Assembly (NCBI GenBank): GCA_963556195.1
Contig: OY744553.1
Location: 13,723,439-13,787,438 of the forward strand
Source: Sepiola atlantica
Lineage: Eukaryota > Mollusca > Cephalopoda > Sepiida > Sepiolidae
DNA: 64,000 nt
Direction: 5' to 3'
Positions 32,560 to 43,995 of the stretch are shown in pieces. Numbering within the stretch: the first letter of the stretch is position 1; the number at the start of each line of letters is the position of its first letter. The position numbers were made by a program, and so were the translations under genes. A model generated the notes under the pieces. The model was not told the origin of the DNA and made no database searches. It saw nothing but the letters and a program-made list of their open reading frames with translations.

Positions 32560-32931
32560 TTGAAACATTAGCGACATTATCAGTAATAACGTTCAGACTT
32601 TTCTTGAACACGAGCCGAACTGATGTGCAAGATGGATTAGGCTCTAATCCAAGATGGCGCTCATTCAATTCCCATGAGCCTCTGACCGTTTAAGCCCGAC
32701 GCTGATAAAATTGTCTTCTCACAAAAAACGATCTTGATTTGTCATCTTTTTATTTTAATTTTAATCATTGTTCGGCTTTTTTTACCCTCGATCGTTTATT
32801 ATTTTCTGATGCGCAAAAGATAATGTTATATAATTATTATTTGTGCAAACGTAATCTGACCTCTCACCTCTGACCTCTGACCGGTTTAATTGTTGTTTCT
32901 ACGCTTTTAGATGCCTCAGCATAATCACATT
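32560..32931. other. No recognisable gene
   Basis: Unassigned. CTGACCTCTCACCTCTGACC is a short tandem pattern near 32860. Confidence 0.4.
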
Positions 32932-33030
32932 GACACAGCCGTTCTTATTAGATCGTCGAAGTTAAGCCATTTTGAGCCTGATTAATATCAGATGGGTAAC
33001 CATTTGAGAATATGTTATGGTGACTTACCT
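32932..33030 (+). mobile_element. 5S rRNA-derived sequence (SINE3-like head)
   Basis: The segment resembles 5S rRNA in order: an AGATCGTCGAAGTTAAGC block, GAGCCTGATTAATAT, CAGATGGGTAACC and GAGAATA. These match the 5S positions for GATC..GAAG.TAAGC, the GCCTGG.TAGTA loop, GGATGGG.GACC and GGGAATACC, with substitutions. It is too diverged to be a functional 5S gene. 5S-derived SINEs (SINE3) are known in animals; that class is inferred. Confidence 0.65.
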
Positions 33031-33260
33031 ATGTACAACATGGACTCTTCCTCTTTGCTCAATAAATGCCAACGGCAATTAACTCTCGCCGGAATCTAGT
33101 AAGATAGTCGAACTCTACTTACCAGGCGCATATTTCTTCCCTCTGTGCTCTCTTTTCTTAATACACTTGTTTTCTACTTTATACCGTGTCCGTGTCTTCA
33201 TTTCGGTCTCTTTAAACAGGGTCACAACAGAATACCAGGCGCTGTTTTTGTGAGGACGGC
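33031..33260 (+). repeat. Unclassified insert ending in a second 5S-tail fragment
   Basis: Between GTACAACA (33035) and CACAACA (about 33224) lies about 190 bp with AATAAA and a CCGTGTCCGTGTCTTCATTT phrase. That phrase recurs near 2140-2180 (GTGTTTCCGTGTCTTTATTT, CACAACA). It could be a solo LTR remnant. GAATACCAGGCGCTGT follows directly, a 5S 3'-domain phrase also present at 56850. Confidence 0.4.
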
Positions 33261-33699
33261 GACACGGACTTACAAAAAAAAGCACAAACTGACGTCATTA
33301 AAATTATATCGCCTTAGCGCGATACACATTCGTCTGGGGACCGCTTGAGAATTTTATATTCCCTAGAAACTTCATCTTTAGGGGAAAGCCGACTTGATCC
33401 GAACAGGATGCGTGCAACACTAGAACAATGGGGAGGGGGCTTTCGTACGGTCTGTCACGCCTAAGTTTAATGGAGAGTAAAAAGTAGACATTGGGTTTAA
33501 TTTTGTAAGCCGAGTAACTTTCACTTTCTCATTAATTTGTCCTTTAGTCAAATGATTCTCAAATTAGTTCTGATGAACCACTGGTGGTCCATAGAGTATT
33601 TGTAGTTTTCCACGGAGAATTCATAGCCATCTACAAAAATGTAATGAAAGTAACATGTACACTCCAATAAAAATATGTAGAATGTAAGCACAATGAAAA
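33261..33699. other. No recognisable gene
   Basis: Spacer before the 30-bp array; nothing recognised. Confidence 0.4.
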
Positions 33700-36600
33700 G
33701 TTTATAAAGGAAAGTGGTCCATGCGGTGAAAAATGTTGAGAAAGTGGTTTATGGCTTAAAAAGGGTTGAAAAGTCGTCCATGGATTGAAAAAATGTTTAA
33801 AAAGTATTTCATGGATAAAAAATGTTCAGAAAGTTGTTGATAGAGAGAAAAATGTTAAGAAAGTGGTTTATGGCTTAAAAAGGGTTGAAAAGTTGTCCAT
33901 GGATTGAAAAAATGTTTAAAAAGTATTTCATGGATGAAAAATGTTCAGAAAGTTGTTGATATAGAGAAAAATGTTAAAAAAGTGGTGTATGCGATTACAA
34001 AGTGTTGAGAAAAGTATCGATCTCAAACTTTATAAAAGTTTGAGAAAGTGGTCAATGAGCTGAAAAAAGTTTAAAAAGTGAGGAAAAGAGCTTACAAAGT
34101 TTGAATAAGTTATCCATGGACTTATAAAGTGTAAGAAAGTTATCCATAGGCTTATAAAGTTTGAGAAAATTATCCATGGGCTTATAAACTTTGAGAAATT
34201 GATCGATAGGGCTTATCAAGTTTGAGTAAGTTATTCGTGAGTTCATAACGTTTAAGAAAGTGATCAATGAGCTTATAAACTTTAAGGAAGTTATCCATGG
34301 CTTATTGAATTTGGGTTTATAAACTTTGAGAAAGTGATCCATGAGCTTATAAAGTTTGAGAAAGTGGTCCATAGGCCTATAAAGTTTGAGAAAGTGATCC
34401 ATGAGCTTATGAAGTTTGAACAAGGATCAATCGGCTTATAAACTTTGAGAAAGTTATCCATAGCTTATTCAATTTGGGCTTATAAAGTTTGAGAAAGTGA
34501 TCCATGAGCGTATACGGTTTTAGAAAGTAATCCATAGGCTTATTAAGTTTGAGAAAGTGATCAATGAGCTTATGAAGTTTGAGAAAGTAATACATGTGCT
34601 TATAAAGTTTTAGAAAGATATCCATGAGTTTATGAAGATTAAGAAAGTAATCCATAGGCTTATAAAGTTTAAGAAAGTTATCCATGAGCTTATAAAGTTT
34701 GAAAAAAGAATCCATCGGCTTATAAACTTTGAGAAAGTAATCTATGGCTTATTGAATTTGGACTTATAAAGTTTGAGAAAGTGATCCATGAGCTTATAAA
34801 GTTTTAGAAAGTAATCCATAGGCTTATAAAGTTTTAAAAAGTGATACATGAGCTTATAAAGTTTGAGAAAGTAATCCATAGGCTTATAAAGTTCTAAATA
34901 GTTATCCGTTACCTTATAAAGTTTGAGAAAGTAATCCATGGGCTTACAAAGTTTTAAAAAGTGATCCATGAGCTTATCAAGTGTGAGAAAGTAATCCATA
35001 GGCTTATAAAGTTTTAGAAAGTGATGCATGAGCTTATAAGTTTGAGAAAGTAATCCATGGCTTACAAAGTTTGCGAAAGTAATCCATGAGCTTATAAAGT
35101 TTGAGAAAGTGATCCATGTGCTTATAAAGTTTAGAAAGTAATCCATAGGCCTATAAAGTTTGAGAAAGTGATCCATAAGCTTATGAAGTTTGAACAAGGA
35201 TCCATCGGCTTATAAACTTTGAGAAAGTTATCCATAGCTCATTCAATTTGGGCTTATAAAGTTTGAGAAAGTGATCCATGAGCTTATAAAGTGTGAGAAA
35301 GTAATCCATGGGCTTATAAAGTTCGAAAAAGTGATCCATGAGCTTATAAAGTTTGAGAAAGTAATTAATTGGCTTATAAAGTTTGAGAAAGTGATCCATG
35401 AGCTTATAAGTTTGAGAAAGTAATCCATAGGCTTGTAAAGTTTGCGAAAGTGATCCATCAGCGTATAAAGTTTAAGAAAGTAATCCATAGGCTTATAAAA
35501 TTTGGGAAAGTGACTAATAAGCTCATAAAGTTTGAGAAAGAAATCCATAGGCTTATAAAGTTTTAGAAAGATATCCATGAGCTTATGAAGATATAGAAAG
35601 TAATCCATAGGCTTATAAAGTTTAAGAAAGTTATCTATGAGCTTATAAAGTTTTAAAAAGGATCTATCGGCTTATAAACTTTGAGAAAGTAATCTATGGC
35701 TTATTGAATTTGGGCCTATAAAGTTTGAGAAAGTAATCCATGAGCTTATAAAGTTGTAGAAAGTGATCCATGAGCTTATAAAGCTTTAGAAAGTAATCCA
35801 TGAGCTTATAAAGTTTTAGAAAGTGATCCATGAGCTTATAAAGTTTGAGAAAGTAATCGATGAGCTTATAAAGTTTGAGAAAGTAATCCATGGGCTTATA
35901 AAGTTTGAGAAAGTGATCCATGAGCTTATAAAGTTTGAAAAAGGATCCATGAGCTTATAAAGTTTTAGAAAGTAATCCATGAGCTTATAAAGTTTGAGAA
36001 AGTGATACATGAGCTTATAAAGTTTGGGAAAGTAATCCATGGGCTTATAAAGTTCTAAAAAGTTATCCGTTAGCTTATAAAGTTTGAGAAAGTAATCAAT
36101 GGGCTTATAAAGTTTGAAAAAGTGATCCATGAGCTTATAAAGTTTGTGAAAGTAATCTATAGGCTTACAAAGTTTGAGAAAGTGATCAATGAGTTTATAA
36201 AGTTTGAGAAAAAAATCGATAGCCTTACAAAGTTTGAGAAAGTAATCTATCAGCTTACAAAGTTTGAGAAAGTAATCCATGGGCTTATAAAGTTTGAGAA
36301 AGTGATCAATGAGCTTATAAAGTTTTAGAAAGTGATCCATAGGTTTATAAAGTTTGAGAAAGTGATCCAATAGCTTATAAAGTTTTAGAAAGTAATCCAT
36401 AGGCTTATAAAGTTAGCGAGAGTGATCCGTAAGCTCATAAAGTTTGAGAAAGTGATCCATAAGCTTATAAAGTTTGAGAAAGTAATCCAGAGGCTTATAA
36501 AATTTGAGAAAGTTGTCCATGAGCTTATAAAGTTTGAGAAAGTTATCCATCGCTTATAAAGTGTGAGAAAATGATCCATGAGCTTATAAAGTTTGAGAAT

Positions 36601-38357
36601 TTAATCCATAGGTTTATAAAGTTTTAGAAAGTTATCCATGAGCTTATAAAGTTTGATAAAAAAATCGATAGGCTTATCAAGTTTGAGAAAGTGATCAATG
36701 AGCTTATAAAGTTTGAGAAAGTTATCCATTAGCTTATAAAGTTTTAGAAAGTGATCTATCAGCTTATAAAGTTTGAGAATGTGATCCATAAGCTTATAAA
36801 GTTTGAGAAAGTAATCCATAGGCTTATAAAATTTGAGAAAGTTGTCCATGAGCTTATAAAGTTTGAGAAAGTAATCCATCGCTTATAAAGTTTTAGAAAG
36901 TTATCCGTGAGCTTATAAAGTTTAAAAAGTAATCCATAGGTTGGCTTATAAAGTTTGAAAAAGTTATCCATGAGCTTATTATGTTTAGAAAGTAATCCAT
37001 AGGCTTATAAAGTTTTATAAAGTTATCCATGAGCTTATGAAGTTTTGAAAGTAATCCATAGGCTTATCAAGTTTGAAAACGTTATCCATGTGCTTATTAT
37101 GTTTAGAAAGACATATATAGGTTTATAAAGTTTTAGAAAGTAATCCATTAGCTTATAAAGTTTAAGTAAGTAATCCATCAGCTTATAAAGTTAGAGAAAG
37201 TGGTCCATTAGCTTATAAAGGTTGGGAAAGTAATTCATAGGCTTATTAAGTTTGAAAAAGTGTTCCATGTGCTTATGAAGTTTAGAAAGTAATCCATAGG
37301 CTAATAAAGTTTGAAAACGTTATCCATGTGCTTATTATGTTTAGAAAGACATATATGTGTTTATAAAGTTTTAGAAAGTAATCCATGAGCTTATAAAGTT
37401 TAAGTAAGTAATCCATCAGCTTATAAAGTTAGAGAAAGTGGTCCATTAGCTTATAAAGTTTGAGAAAGTAATTCATAGGCTTATAAAGTTTGAGAAAGTA
37501 ATCCATAGGCTTATAAAGTTTAGAAAGTAATTCATAGGCTTATAAAGTTTAGAAAGTAATCCATAGGCTTATAAAGTGTGAGAAAGTGATCCATGAGCTT
37601 ATAAAAGTTGAGAAAGTAATCCATAAGCTTATAAAGTTTGAGAAAGTCATCCATGAGCTTATAGGTTTGAGAAAGTAGTCCATAGGCTTATAAACTTTGA
37701 GAAAGTGATCCATGAGTTAATAAAGTTTTAGAAAGTAATCCATAGGCTTATAAAGTTTGAGAAAGTGATCCATGAGCTTATAGGTTCGAGAAAGTAATCC
37801 ATAGGCTTATAAAGTTTTAGAAAGTGATCCAGAGACTTATAAAGTTTTAAAAAGTGATCTATGAGCTTATAAGTTTGAGAAAGTAATCCATGGCTAATTA
37901 AGTTTGAGAAAGTAATCCATGACCTTATAAAGGTTTAGAAAGTAATCCATAGGCTTATAAAGTTTGAGAAAGTGATCCATGAGCTTATAAAGTTTGAGAA
38001 CGTAATCTATGAGCTTATAAAGTTTGTGAAAGTGATTAATGAGCTTATAAAGTTTGAGAAAGTTATCCATAGGGTTATAAAGTTTGAGAAAGTTATCCAT
38101 GAGCTTATAAAGTTTAGAAAGTAGTCTATAGGCTTATAAAGTTTGAGAAAGTGATCCATGAGCTTATAAAGTTTTAGAAAGTAATCCATAGGCTTATAAA
38201 GTTTGTAGAAAGTGATCCATGAGCTTATAAAGTTTTAGAAAGTAATCCATAGGCTTATAAAGTTTGAGAAAGTGATCCATGAGCTTATAAAATTTTAGAA
38301 AGTAATCCATAGGCTTATAAAGTTTTAGAAAGATATATATGGGCTTATAAAGTTTCT
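33700..38357. repeat. 30-bp minisatellite array, about 4.6 kb
   Basis: About 150 units of GCTTATAAAGTTTGAGAAAG + TGATCCATGA (30 bp). The first ~300 bp is a diverged 120-bp higher-order form (33734-33853 repeated at 33854-33973). Variant units (CTTATTGAATTTGG) recur at 34302, 34746 and 35697, showing segmental duplications, as does the repeat of 37101-37250 near 37339-37480. Since 30 is a multiple of 3, the minus strand reads as a decapeptide repeat (DHFLKLYKPM) broken by indels into many ORFs. Frameshifts every few hundred bases and the lack of any non-repeat domain argue against coding. Each unit carries TATAAAG on the plus strand. Confidence 0.96.
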
Positions 38358-38736
38358 CTGTGGGAAAATGAAATCGTCAGAATGTTCCTCACTCGACTTA
38401 TATATTAACAACTTATCCAGCATGTCGACTGACTGTTGCTTTTTCAAAGAAGAATGGTCCGTAGACAGTTAACTTGGGCATGGCCTCTTTTCGGATTTTT
38501 TTGTGAAATGCACGTTGAACACATGTCTATAATTCAGTTTTTGAAAATAAAAGGAAGTAAAACGCCTTTTCGTTGTTGAGTGAACGCCATTTCTGGTCCT
38601 GAAATTATATGAACAAATCATTTGAATTACAAAAGACTTAATGAATTTGGCTTTAAAATTCTACCAGTTTCATTTTACTACCATTCGTAGTCCAGCAGAT
38701 ATGAGGACTTGAAATGTGGCCAGTACTTTTTGAACA

Positions 38737-38739
<3 letters not shown>
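38358..38739. other. No recognisable gene
   Basis: Unassigned sequence right of the array, ending at a TA tract. Confidence 0.45.

Positions 38740-38787
<48 letters not shown>
38740..38787. repeat. (TA)n microsatellite
   Basis: TA tract left of the SINE-hammerhead unit. Confidence 0.97.
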
Positions 38788-38887
38788 TAAGCCCCTTTAA
38801 GAAATTAAAGTTGAGCACTCTCTGGGATGTTAAAAATAGACTGTCAAAAAGCTCATATAGATCTTAATTTCCCTTAATTGCGTGACA

Positions 38888-39060
38888 GTTTCCGTTGGCT
38901 GAGTGGATATGGCGACTGCTGGCAGATTCTAGGTTGACTCTGTGAGCCGGGTTCGCGCCTCCCGACCATCTGAAATTGTTACTTTCCTGCACTGATGAGA
39001 GCAATAAGCTTGAAACGCTAGTGTCTGTGATTATTAATAATTTAATATTTATATATTCCC
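38888..39060 (+). mobile_element. tRNA-like SINE with hammerhead tail, copy 2
   Basis: TGGCTGAGTGGATATGG (38896-38912) matches an A box, and GGTTCGCGCCTCC (from 38950) a B box. The head resembles a serine/leucine-type tRNA with an extended variable region. The hammerhead core begins 42 nt after the B-box start. The ribozyme sequence differs from copies 1, 3 and 4, so this is a different subfamily with the same architecture. Confidence 0.78.
38984..39036 (+). ncRNA. Hammerhead ribozyme
   Basis: CTGATGA (38992-38998), stem II GAGC (38999-39002) with GCTT (39008-39011, one G-U), GAAA (39012-39015), stem III ACG with UGU (A-U, C-G, G-U), and a GUC cleavage triplet ending at 39025. Stem I pairs TGCA (38988-38991) with TGTG (39026-39029), including two G-U pairs. 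All invariant core residues are present. Confidence 0.82.
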
Positions 39061-39590
39061 CACAATTCCAAATAAATGAATGCTACAGCTCGTCTTAGGT
39101 TTTATTGAGTTTCCATCGTTGCTTTTGCCTTGGAATAGGTTTTCGTGGAAAACAGGAAGAATACGTTTTCTTAACATGGCCAATCTCACTTGACTCTCAA
39201 TCTACAGACTACAAACTTGGGTGGAAACGTTGTCTTGGGGTCCCTGCATGGATTCTTCTTGAATTGCCAATGTATTCGAATTTCATACCGTTTTGATTCC
39301 TTTTTTAGTGACATTTATTTCTGACTGAAATGTTTAAATGTAAAAAAAAAAAATTGAATTTTTATAAACCTTTTTTTTTAACTTTTTCAAAAATTTCAAA
39401 ATTGACTATCTTTATATGTCAACTTATCAATCAATAACTTCCTCTGATGATAAGAATTTTAATTCTTTCAAAAGTCGGCTTAAGAAACGAAAGAGAGGAA
39501 TAATAAATTATTATTATTCATTATTTTCCCTTGCTTTGAACTACGAGTGATTTTGATCTCCATCTATCTGCGAATCTAATTATTTTTAAT
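39061..39590. other. No supported gene
   Basis: A 63-codon frame at 39105 has no recognisable motif. Confidence 0.4.
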
Positions 39591-39594
39591 GGTC

Positions 39595-40295
39595 TTATTT
39601 TATAAGGAGATATAATTTTTTATGTATCAATTTTCAGTATTTACTTCAACAGTGCTCGATACGTAAGTAAAGCTAGGTAGTAAGTTATGAAAATATATTT
39701 ATGGCAATTAAGTTACACAGAGACTCCCGTGTTTCCTCCCCGGGGTAATCTTCAGGCTTAAATGCATCTATATATATATTGCAAATTATTCACCAACGGA
39801 CGTTTTACATAATAGTTCGTCGATAGCCTTACATCTTATAAATAACAGCGCCTGTGCCTCTAATTTCAGTGTCGACTTATTCTCCATTCTTCGTAGTCGC
39901 ACTCTCCCTATCGTCTCAAGATCCTAGAAACAATCTATATTAAGTCCTTGAGACCTTCTCTTTGCAAGCAAAGCGAAAATCTCCTCGGACTTAATGTTGT
40001 TTCTATTTGATTGAACTTTTTTCCTTTTTTTTTTACCTCTTTCCTCCGCTATAATTGTCATAGCATCTTTATTATATTTTTTATACGATACCTCGATATT
40101 TGGCTCTGTGGAGCGAGGTAAGAAACCGGTCAGCTGTCCTTTCATCTTTTTAATTCTTAATTCATCATGATTATTAAATATTGTCTCTTTCATGCCATTA
40201 TAAAGTTTTGTACTACAAAGAAAATATTTAAATAATATATATATATTAGTAGTATGTTTCATCCTCGGGGGAATCTTCAGGCTAAAATGCATCTA
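39595..40295 (-). mobile_element. PLE deletion derivative with two terminal pieces
   Basis: 39595-39770 matches the Penelope pseudo-LTR from the ATTTTATAAGGAGATATAAT region to its hammerhead. 40245-40290 repeats the CATCCTCGGGGGAATCTTCA + GGCTAAAATGCATCTATA part of it. Between them is 470 bp including a minus frame (40292-39924) that starts in the terminal repeat and has no recognised domain (it contains LRIKKMKGQLTGFLPRS). Possibly a short non-autonomous PLE. Confidence 0.6.
39708..39762 (-). ncRNA. Hammerhead ribozyme, slightly decayed
   Basis: CTGAAGA (39755-39749), CCCC/GGGG-type stem II with one mismatch, GAAA (39735-39732), a 6-7 bp stem III (ACACGG with CTGTGT, with G-U), GUA ending at 39714. 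The first stem I pair is lost (C-A). Confidence 0.7.
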
Positions 40296-40301
40296 TATAT
40301 A

Positions 40302-40307
<6 letters not shown>

Positions 40308-40356
<49 letters not shown>
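40308..40356. repeat. (TA)n microsatellite
   Basis: TA tract after the PLE derivative. 40357-40620 has no recognisable gene. Confidence 0.97.
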
Positions 40357-40359
<3 letters not shown>

Positions 40360-40673
40360 GTTAATAGTATTTATAGTAGAGCCCTATTTGGTATTGCAAA
40401 GTTTGTTGTCACTAGTGATTATGCAAAGTTTTGCTCGAACGTCGAACACTTTCAACAACAAAGTAGTTAATGTAGTTCACTTGAAGCATTGTTTAGTGTG
40501 TATTTAAAAAATACCTATATACATATATGTAATTCATGGTGGCCGATGGGGTTGAATACCAGAGTCAAAGGTGACGTAAGCATGAAACACAGTCGGTAAA
40601 AATTTAAAAAATATTTGTATAAAAATATTATCTATCTATCTATCTATCTTTTTTGTCTCTCACTCTTCATATA

Positions 40674-40675
<2 letters not shown>

Positions 40676-40756
<81 letters not shown>
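40676..40756. repeat. (TA)n followed by a T tract
   Basis: TA tract then about 25 T. Confidence 0.97.
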
Positions 40757-41495
40757 AATGACTCAAAGCTTCTTTAGACTATATATTGGGTATTTAGATC
40801 TGTATGGCTAGGTTTCCTTCCTCTTATCTAATTACTTTTCTGGTACCAAAGGTACTTAAGCTTTATTTTTTATTTATTTTTTAATGCAACTTTGATTCCT
40901 ATATAATTTTATTACTAGCTACCATATTGCAGAATGGTTCTTGGATATAGTGTTTAGATAGTATTATTATTATTTTTATTATTTTTTTATTATTGTTATA
41001 ATTAATGTTATTTGATATGCAAATTACTATCTCATACGGTAGTCTTAAGGGTAATATATTATTATTATTATTTTATCATTACTATTATTTTTTTATGTAT
41101 ATATTAGTGATATTTTAAGCTGAATTATTTCGACACTTGATTATTGGGGAAATGGTCGTATAATCAGTACCATTGGAAAGCCATGAATATTAAAACTGCC
41201 CTGTTTTTAAATCTCCGAAACAGTTACATGGTAAACAGCTGATGATCCCCGTGTTAATATTAGACGCTTAAGGTTTCCTGTTTTTGTTTCACTCTTAGAT
41301 AATTAACCCCCCTTTTTTATTTTTATTTTTTATTTTTTTTATTTTACTTATATTTTTTCATTTATTAATTTTCCAACGAATGTTAAGTCTGCAATATCTT
41401 GGATTTAGTTAGTTTGTCTGGGAATTTAAACTGCATTTTACTTTTTTTTATTTTTTTATTTTTTTATTTTTTTTTTAATGACTCAAAGCTTCTTT

Positions 41496-41505
<10 letters not shown>
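40757..41505. repeat. Sequence bounded by 40-bp direct repeats
   Basis: A T tract plus AATGACTCAAAGCTTCTTTA and GACTATATAT occurs at 40745-40790 and again at 41468-41505, in each case next to (TA)n. In between is T-rich sequence, with a segment (about 41190-41250) homologous to 31721-31770 in inverted orientation. No gene. Confidence 0.7.

Positions 41506-41560
<55 letters not shown>
41506..41560. repeat. (TA)n microsatellite
   Basis: TA tract at the right-hand direct repeat. Confidence 0.97.
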
Positions 41561-42049
41561 CATATATATATAGTGTGTCAGGTTGTATAGGAAAAGAAAA
41601 GAAATCAAATAAAGTGTAAAGTCTATGTTAAAAGAACCAAAACAATTCAAGATTTCCCTATAAGATCAATTAATGCAAAACTTAGCTTTTAGCAAATTAG
41701 ATCTTATTAACTCCCAGAATATATTTAAATACTGCAGTTAAAATAAGCTCAATCGTGAAGAGGTTTATGTCAAACAGGGTTTTCATATTATAATTTAGCA
41801 GATTATAAAATTTACGACATGATGTATTAAAATTTCACATATTATAATAAATCTCCAAAATAAAAAGAATTAACAATGTTTATCCATATATACGGGCGTT
41901 TCAGAAAATCATTTATTAACGCTATTACAGCAGAGTAAAGCTTGTAAAATGTATACAATCTCTCTCATCAGCATATAAACATTATCAATTACAATTTAGA
42001 TAACATCTATGGGATAACAACAACAATCCTAATACTACTAGTAGTATTA
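41561..42049. other. No recognisable gene
   Basis: AT-rich, unassigned. Confidence 0.45.
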
Positions 42050-42121
<72 letters not shown>

Positions 42122-42122
42122 T
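42050..42122. repeat. (AAT)n microsatellite
   Basis: About 24 AAT units. Confidence 0.98.
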
Positions 42123-42839
42123 TGAATTCATAAACGCCTGTTTCCATATATACTTTATTACATTCGCACAAGAAAAACGAATGGCTATTTACATAGTTTT
42201 GGTTTCAAACTGACACCAAATCTCCATTATAAAATAATTATATTGAACCTCTCGATTCTCACTGCTTTCTCTTTTACGTCCCGACCCCACACGACCATTA
42301 ACCATGCCGGTGCCATGGCACTGGTCTTAATTCTGACAAGATTTGAGGTTCGTGTCGCGAACGATCCGACATTGTGCGTCGCAATATGTCTTCGTCCGTT
42401 CCCTCATATGTCAAATAGTAAGTAGAAATACCAACCGACCCTCCCCAACAACCCATCTGTCGTTTTATTTTCCCTTTTTTTCTTTCTTGTTCATTTCTCC
42501 TCACAAAGGTAGCACGCGCCATATTAAAATGGCCGCGAAATTGAAAAACGCACACGCCACGTATGAATCGAATACTTCAGATGTAAAACTGCTCACCTTT
42601 GCTTTGAGGAAACACGCGGGAAAAATGGAAAGGGGCGTTGGGAGGTCGCACGGGAAGTTCGACGATAAAGTTATTAAGGGGGTGTGCATTTGGGTCCACA
42701 AATATGTTGATGCCGCGCAAAACTTAAGAATAATTATATATATATTGGAATAGCGTCGAGATTGTTGGGAGAATAGTGAGTGCGGGCATGTCGATTGGGT
42801 ATAATGACATATATATAATATAAGAAAAAGGCATTTGAA
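42123..42839. other. No supported gene
   Basis: GC-richer than its surroundings. A plus frame (42343-42753) overlaps minus frames, and none has a motif. The part from 42529 (ATGGCCGCGAAATTGAAAAA) is the most protein-like but I do not recognise it. Confidence 0.4.
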
Positions 42840-43995
42840 AGAAGAAGAAGAAGAAGAAGAAGAAGAAGAAGAAGAAGAAGAAGAAGAAGAAGAAGAAGAA
42901 GAAGAAGAAGAAGGAGAAGAAGAAGGGATAAGCAAAGGAAGCAGGGGAGAAAGAAATGATAAAATATAGATGAAAACGAATGAAAGAGAGAAAAGAGAGA
43001 AAAGGGAAAAGGTAAGGAAAAAGATTTTTTTAAAGCATGAAAGGTATAGCGAAAAAAGAAAAAAAGAAAAAGTGAGGAAAAGAGAAAGAGAGGAAAGTGA
43101 TTTAAAAGAAAGTAAAGAAAAGAGAAAAGAAAGAAGGAAAAGAAGAAAGAATGAAAGAAAGAAAGAAAGAACGAAAGAGGGAGAAGTGATTGTAAGATAA
43201 TAATGAAAGAAGAAAAGGGAAAGAAAAGAGAAAGACAGGATAGAAAGGAAGGCAACAGAGTGATAAAAAGGAAAGAGAGAAAGGGGGAAATGATCGGAAA
43301 GATAATTAGAAATGAGAAAATAAAGAAAGGAAACATAAAAAGAAAGAAAAAGAAAGAAAGAAAAAGAAAGAAAGAAAAAGAAAGAAAGAAAAAGAAAGAA
43401 AGAAAGAAAGAATAAAAAGGGGAAGTAATTGTAAAAATTGAAGAAAGAATAGAGAAAGGAAAGAAGGAATGAACGAACGAACGAACGAACGAAGGACTAG
43501 GGAAAGAGCGGAAAATGATTTAAAAGAAAGTAGGAAGAGAGAAGATAAAGAAAGAAAGAAAGAAGAGGAAAGGGATTGTAAAGTAATGGTCAATGAAAAG
43601 TAAAGAAAATAGAAAGGAAGGAAAGAAGAAAGAAACATAATGAAAAGGAGAAAGAGAGAGAATGAATGAGAGTGATTAAAAAAGTAGTTAAATATATGAA
43701 AGTAAGGAAAAGGAAAAGAAATTGATTGAAAAGAAAGGGAAAAAAGAACGAATAAAGAAAGAAAGGAAAAAGAAAGAAAGAAAGAAAAAGAAAGAAGAAA
43801 AAGAAAAAGAAATTGATTTAAAAGAAAAGAAAAAAAGAAAAAAAAGAAAAAAGAAAGAAAGTAAGAAAGAAGGAAAAGAAAAAGAAATTGATTGAAAAGA
43901 AAAAAAAAAGAAAGAAAAAAGAAAAAAGAAAGAAAGAAAGAGAGAAAGAAGGAAAGAAGAAAAAATAACGAGAAAAAAGTGAGTCGAAAATAAAG
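42840..43995. repeat. Polypurine tract, (GAA)n then GAAA-rich
   Basis: About 75 bp of pure (AAG)n is followed by more than 1 kb in which the plus strand is almost entirely A and G, with GAAA/GGAAA units and one (GAAC)n patch near 43470. The long charged (plus) and Phe/Leu/Ser-rich (minus) frames are artefacts of composition. Confidence 0.95.

Noticed and set aside
32932..33030. Functional 5S rRNA gene
   Set aside because: Too many substitutions, including in the internal control region, and no T-run terminator at the expected place.
34052..38189. Decapeptide-repeat proteins (MDHFLKLYKP) on the minus strand
   Set aside because: Frames break every 60-190 codons by indels, no unique domain is attached, and sister frames (ISSWITFSNF) are equally open; minisatellite translation.
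41190..41260. Hammerhead in GAAACAG...GTAAACAGCTGATGATCC, also inverted at 31721
   Set aside because: The core strands are in circularly permuted order, but stem I would have to form within five nucleotides; not foldable as a hammerhead.
42343..42753. 136-codon plus ORF as a host protein
   Set aside because: No recognisable domain, overlapping minus frames of similar length, and an end in AT-rich repeat; insufficient support.
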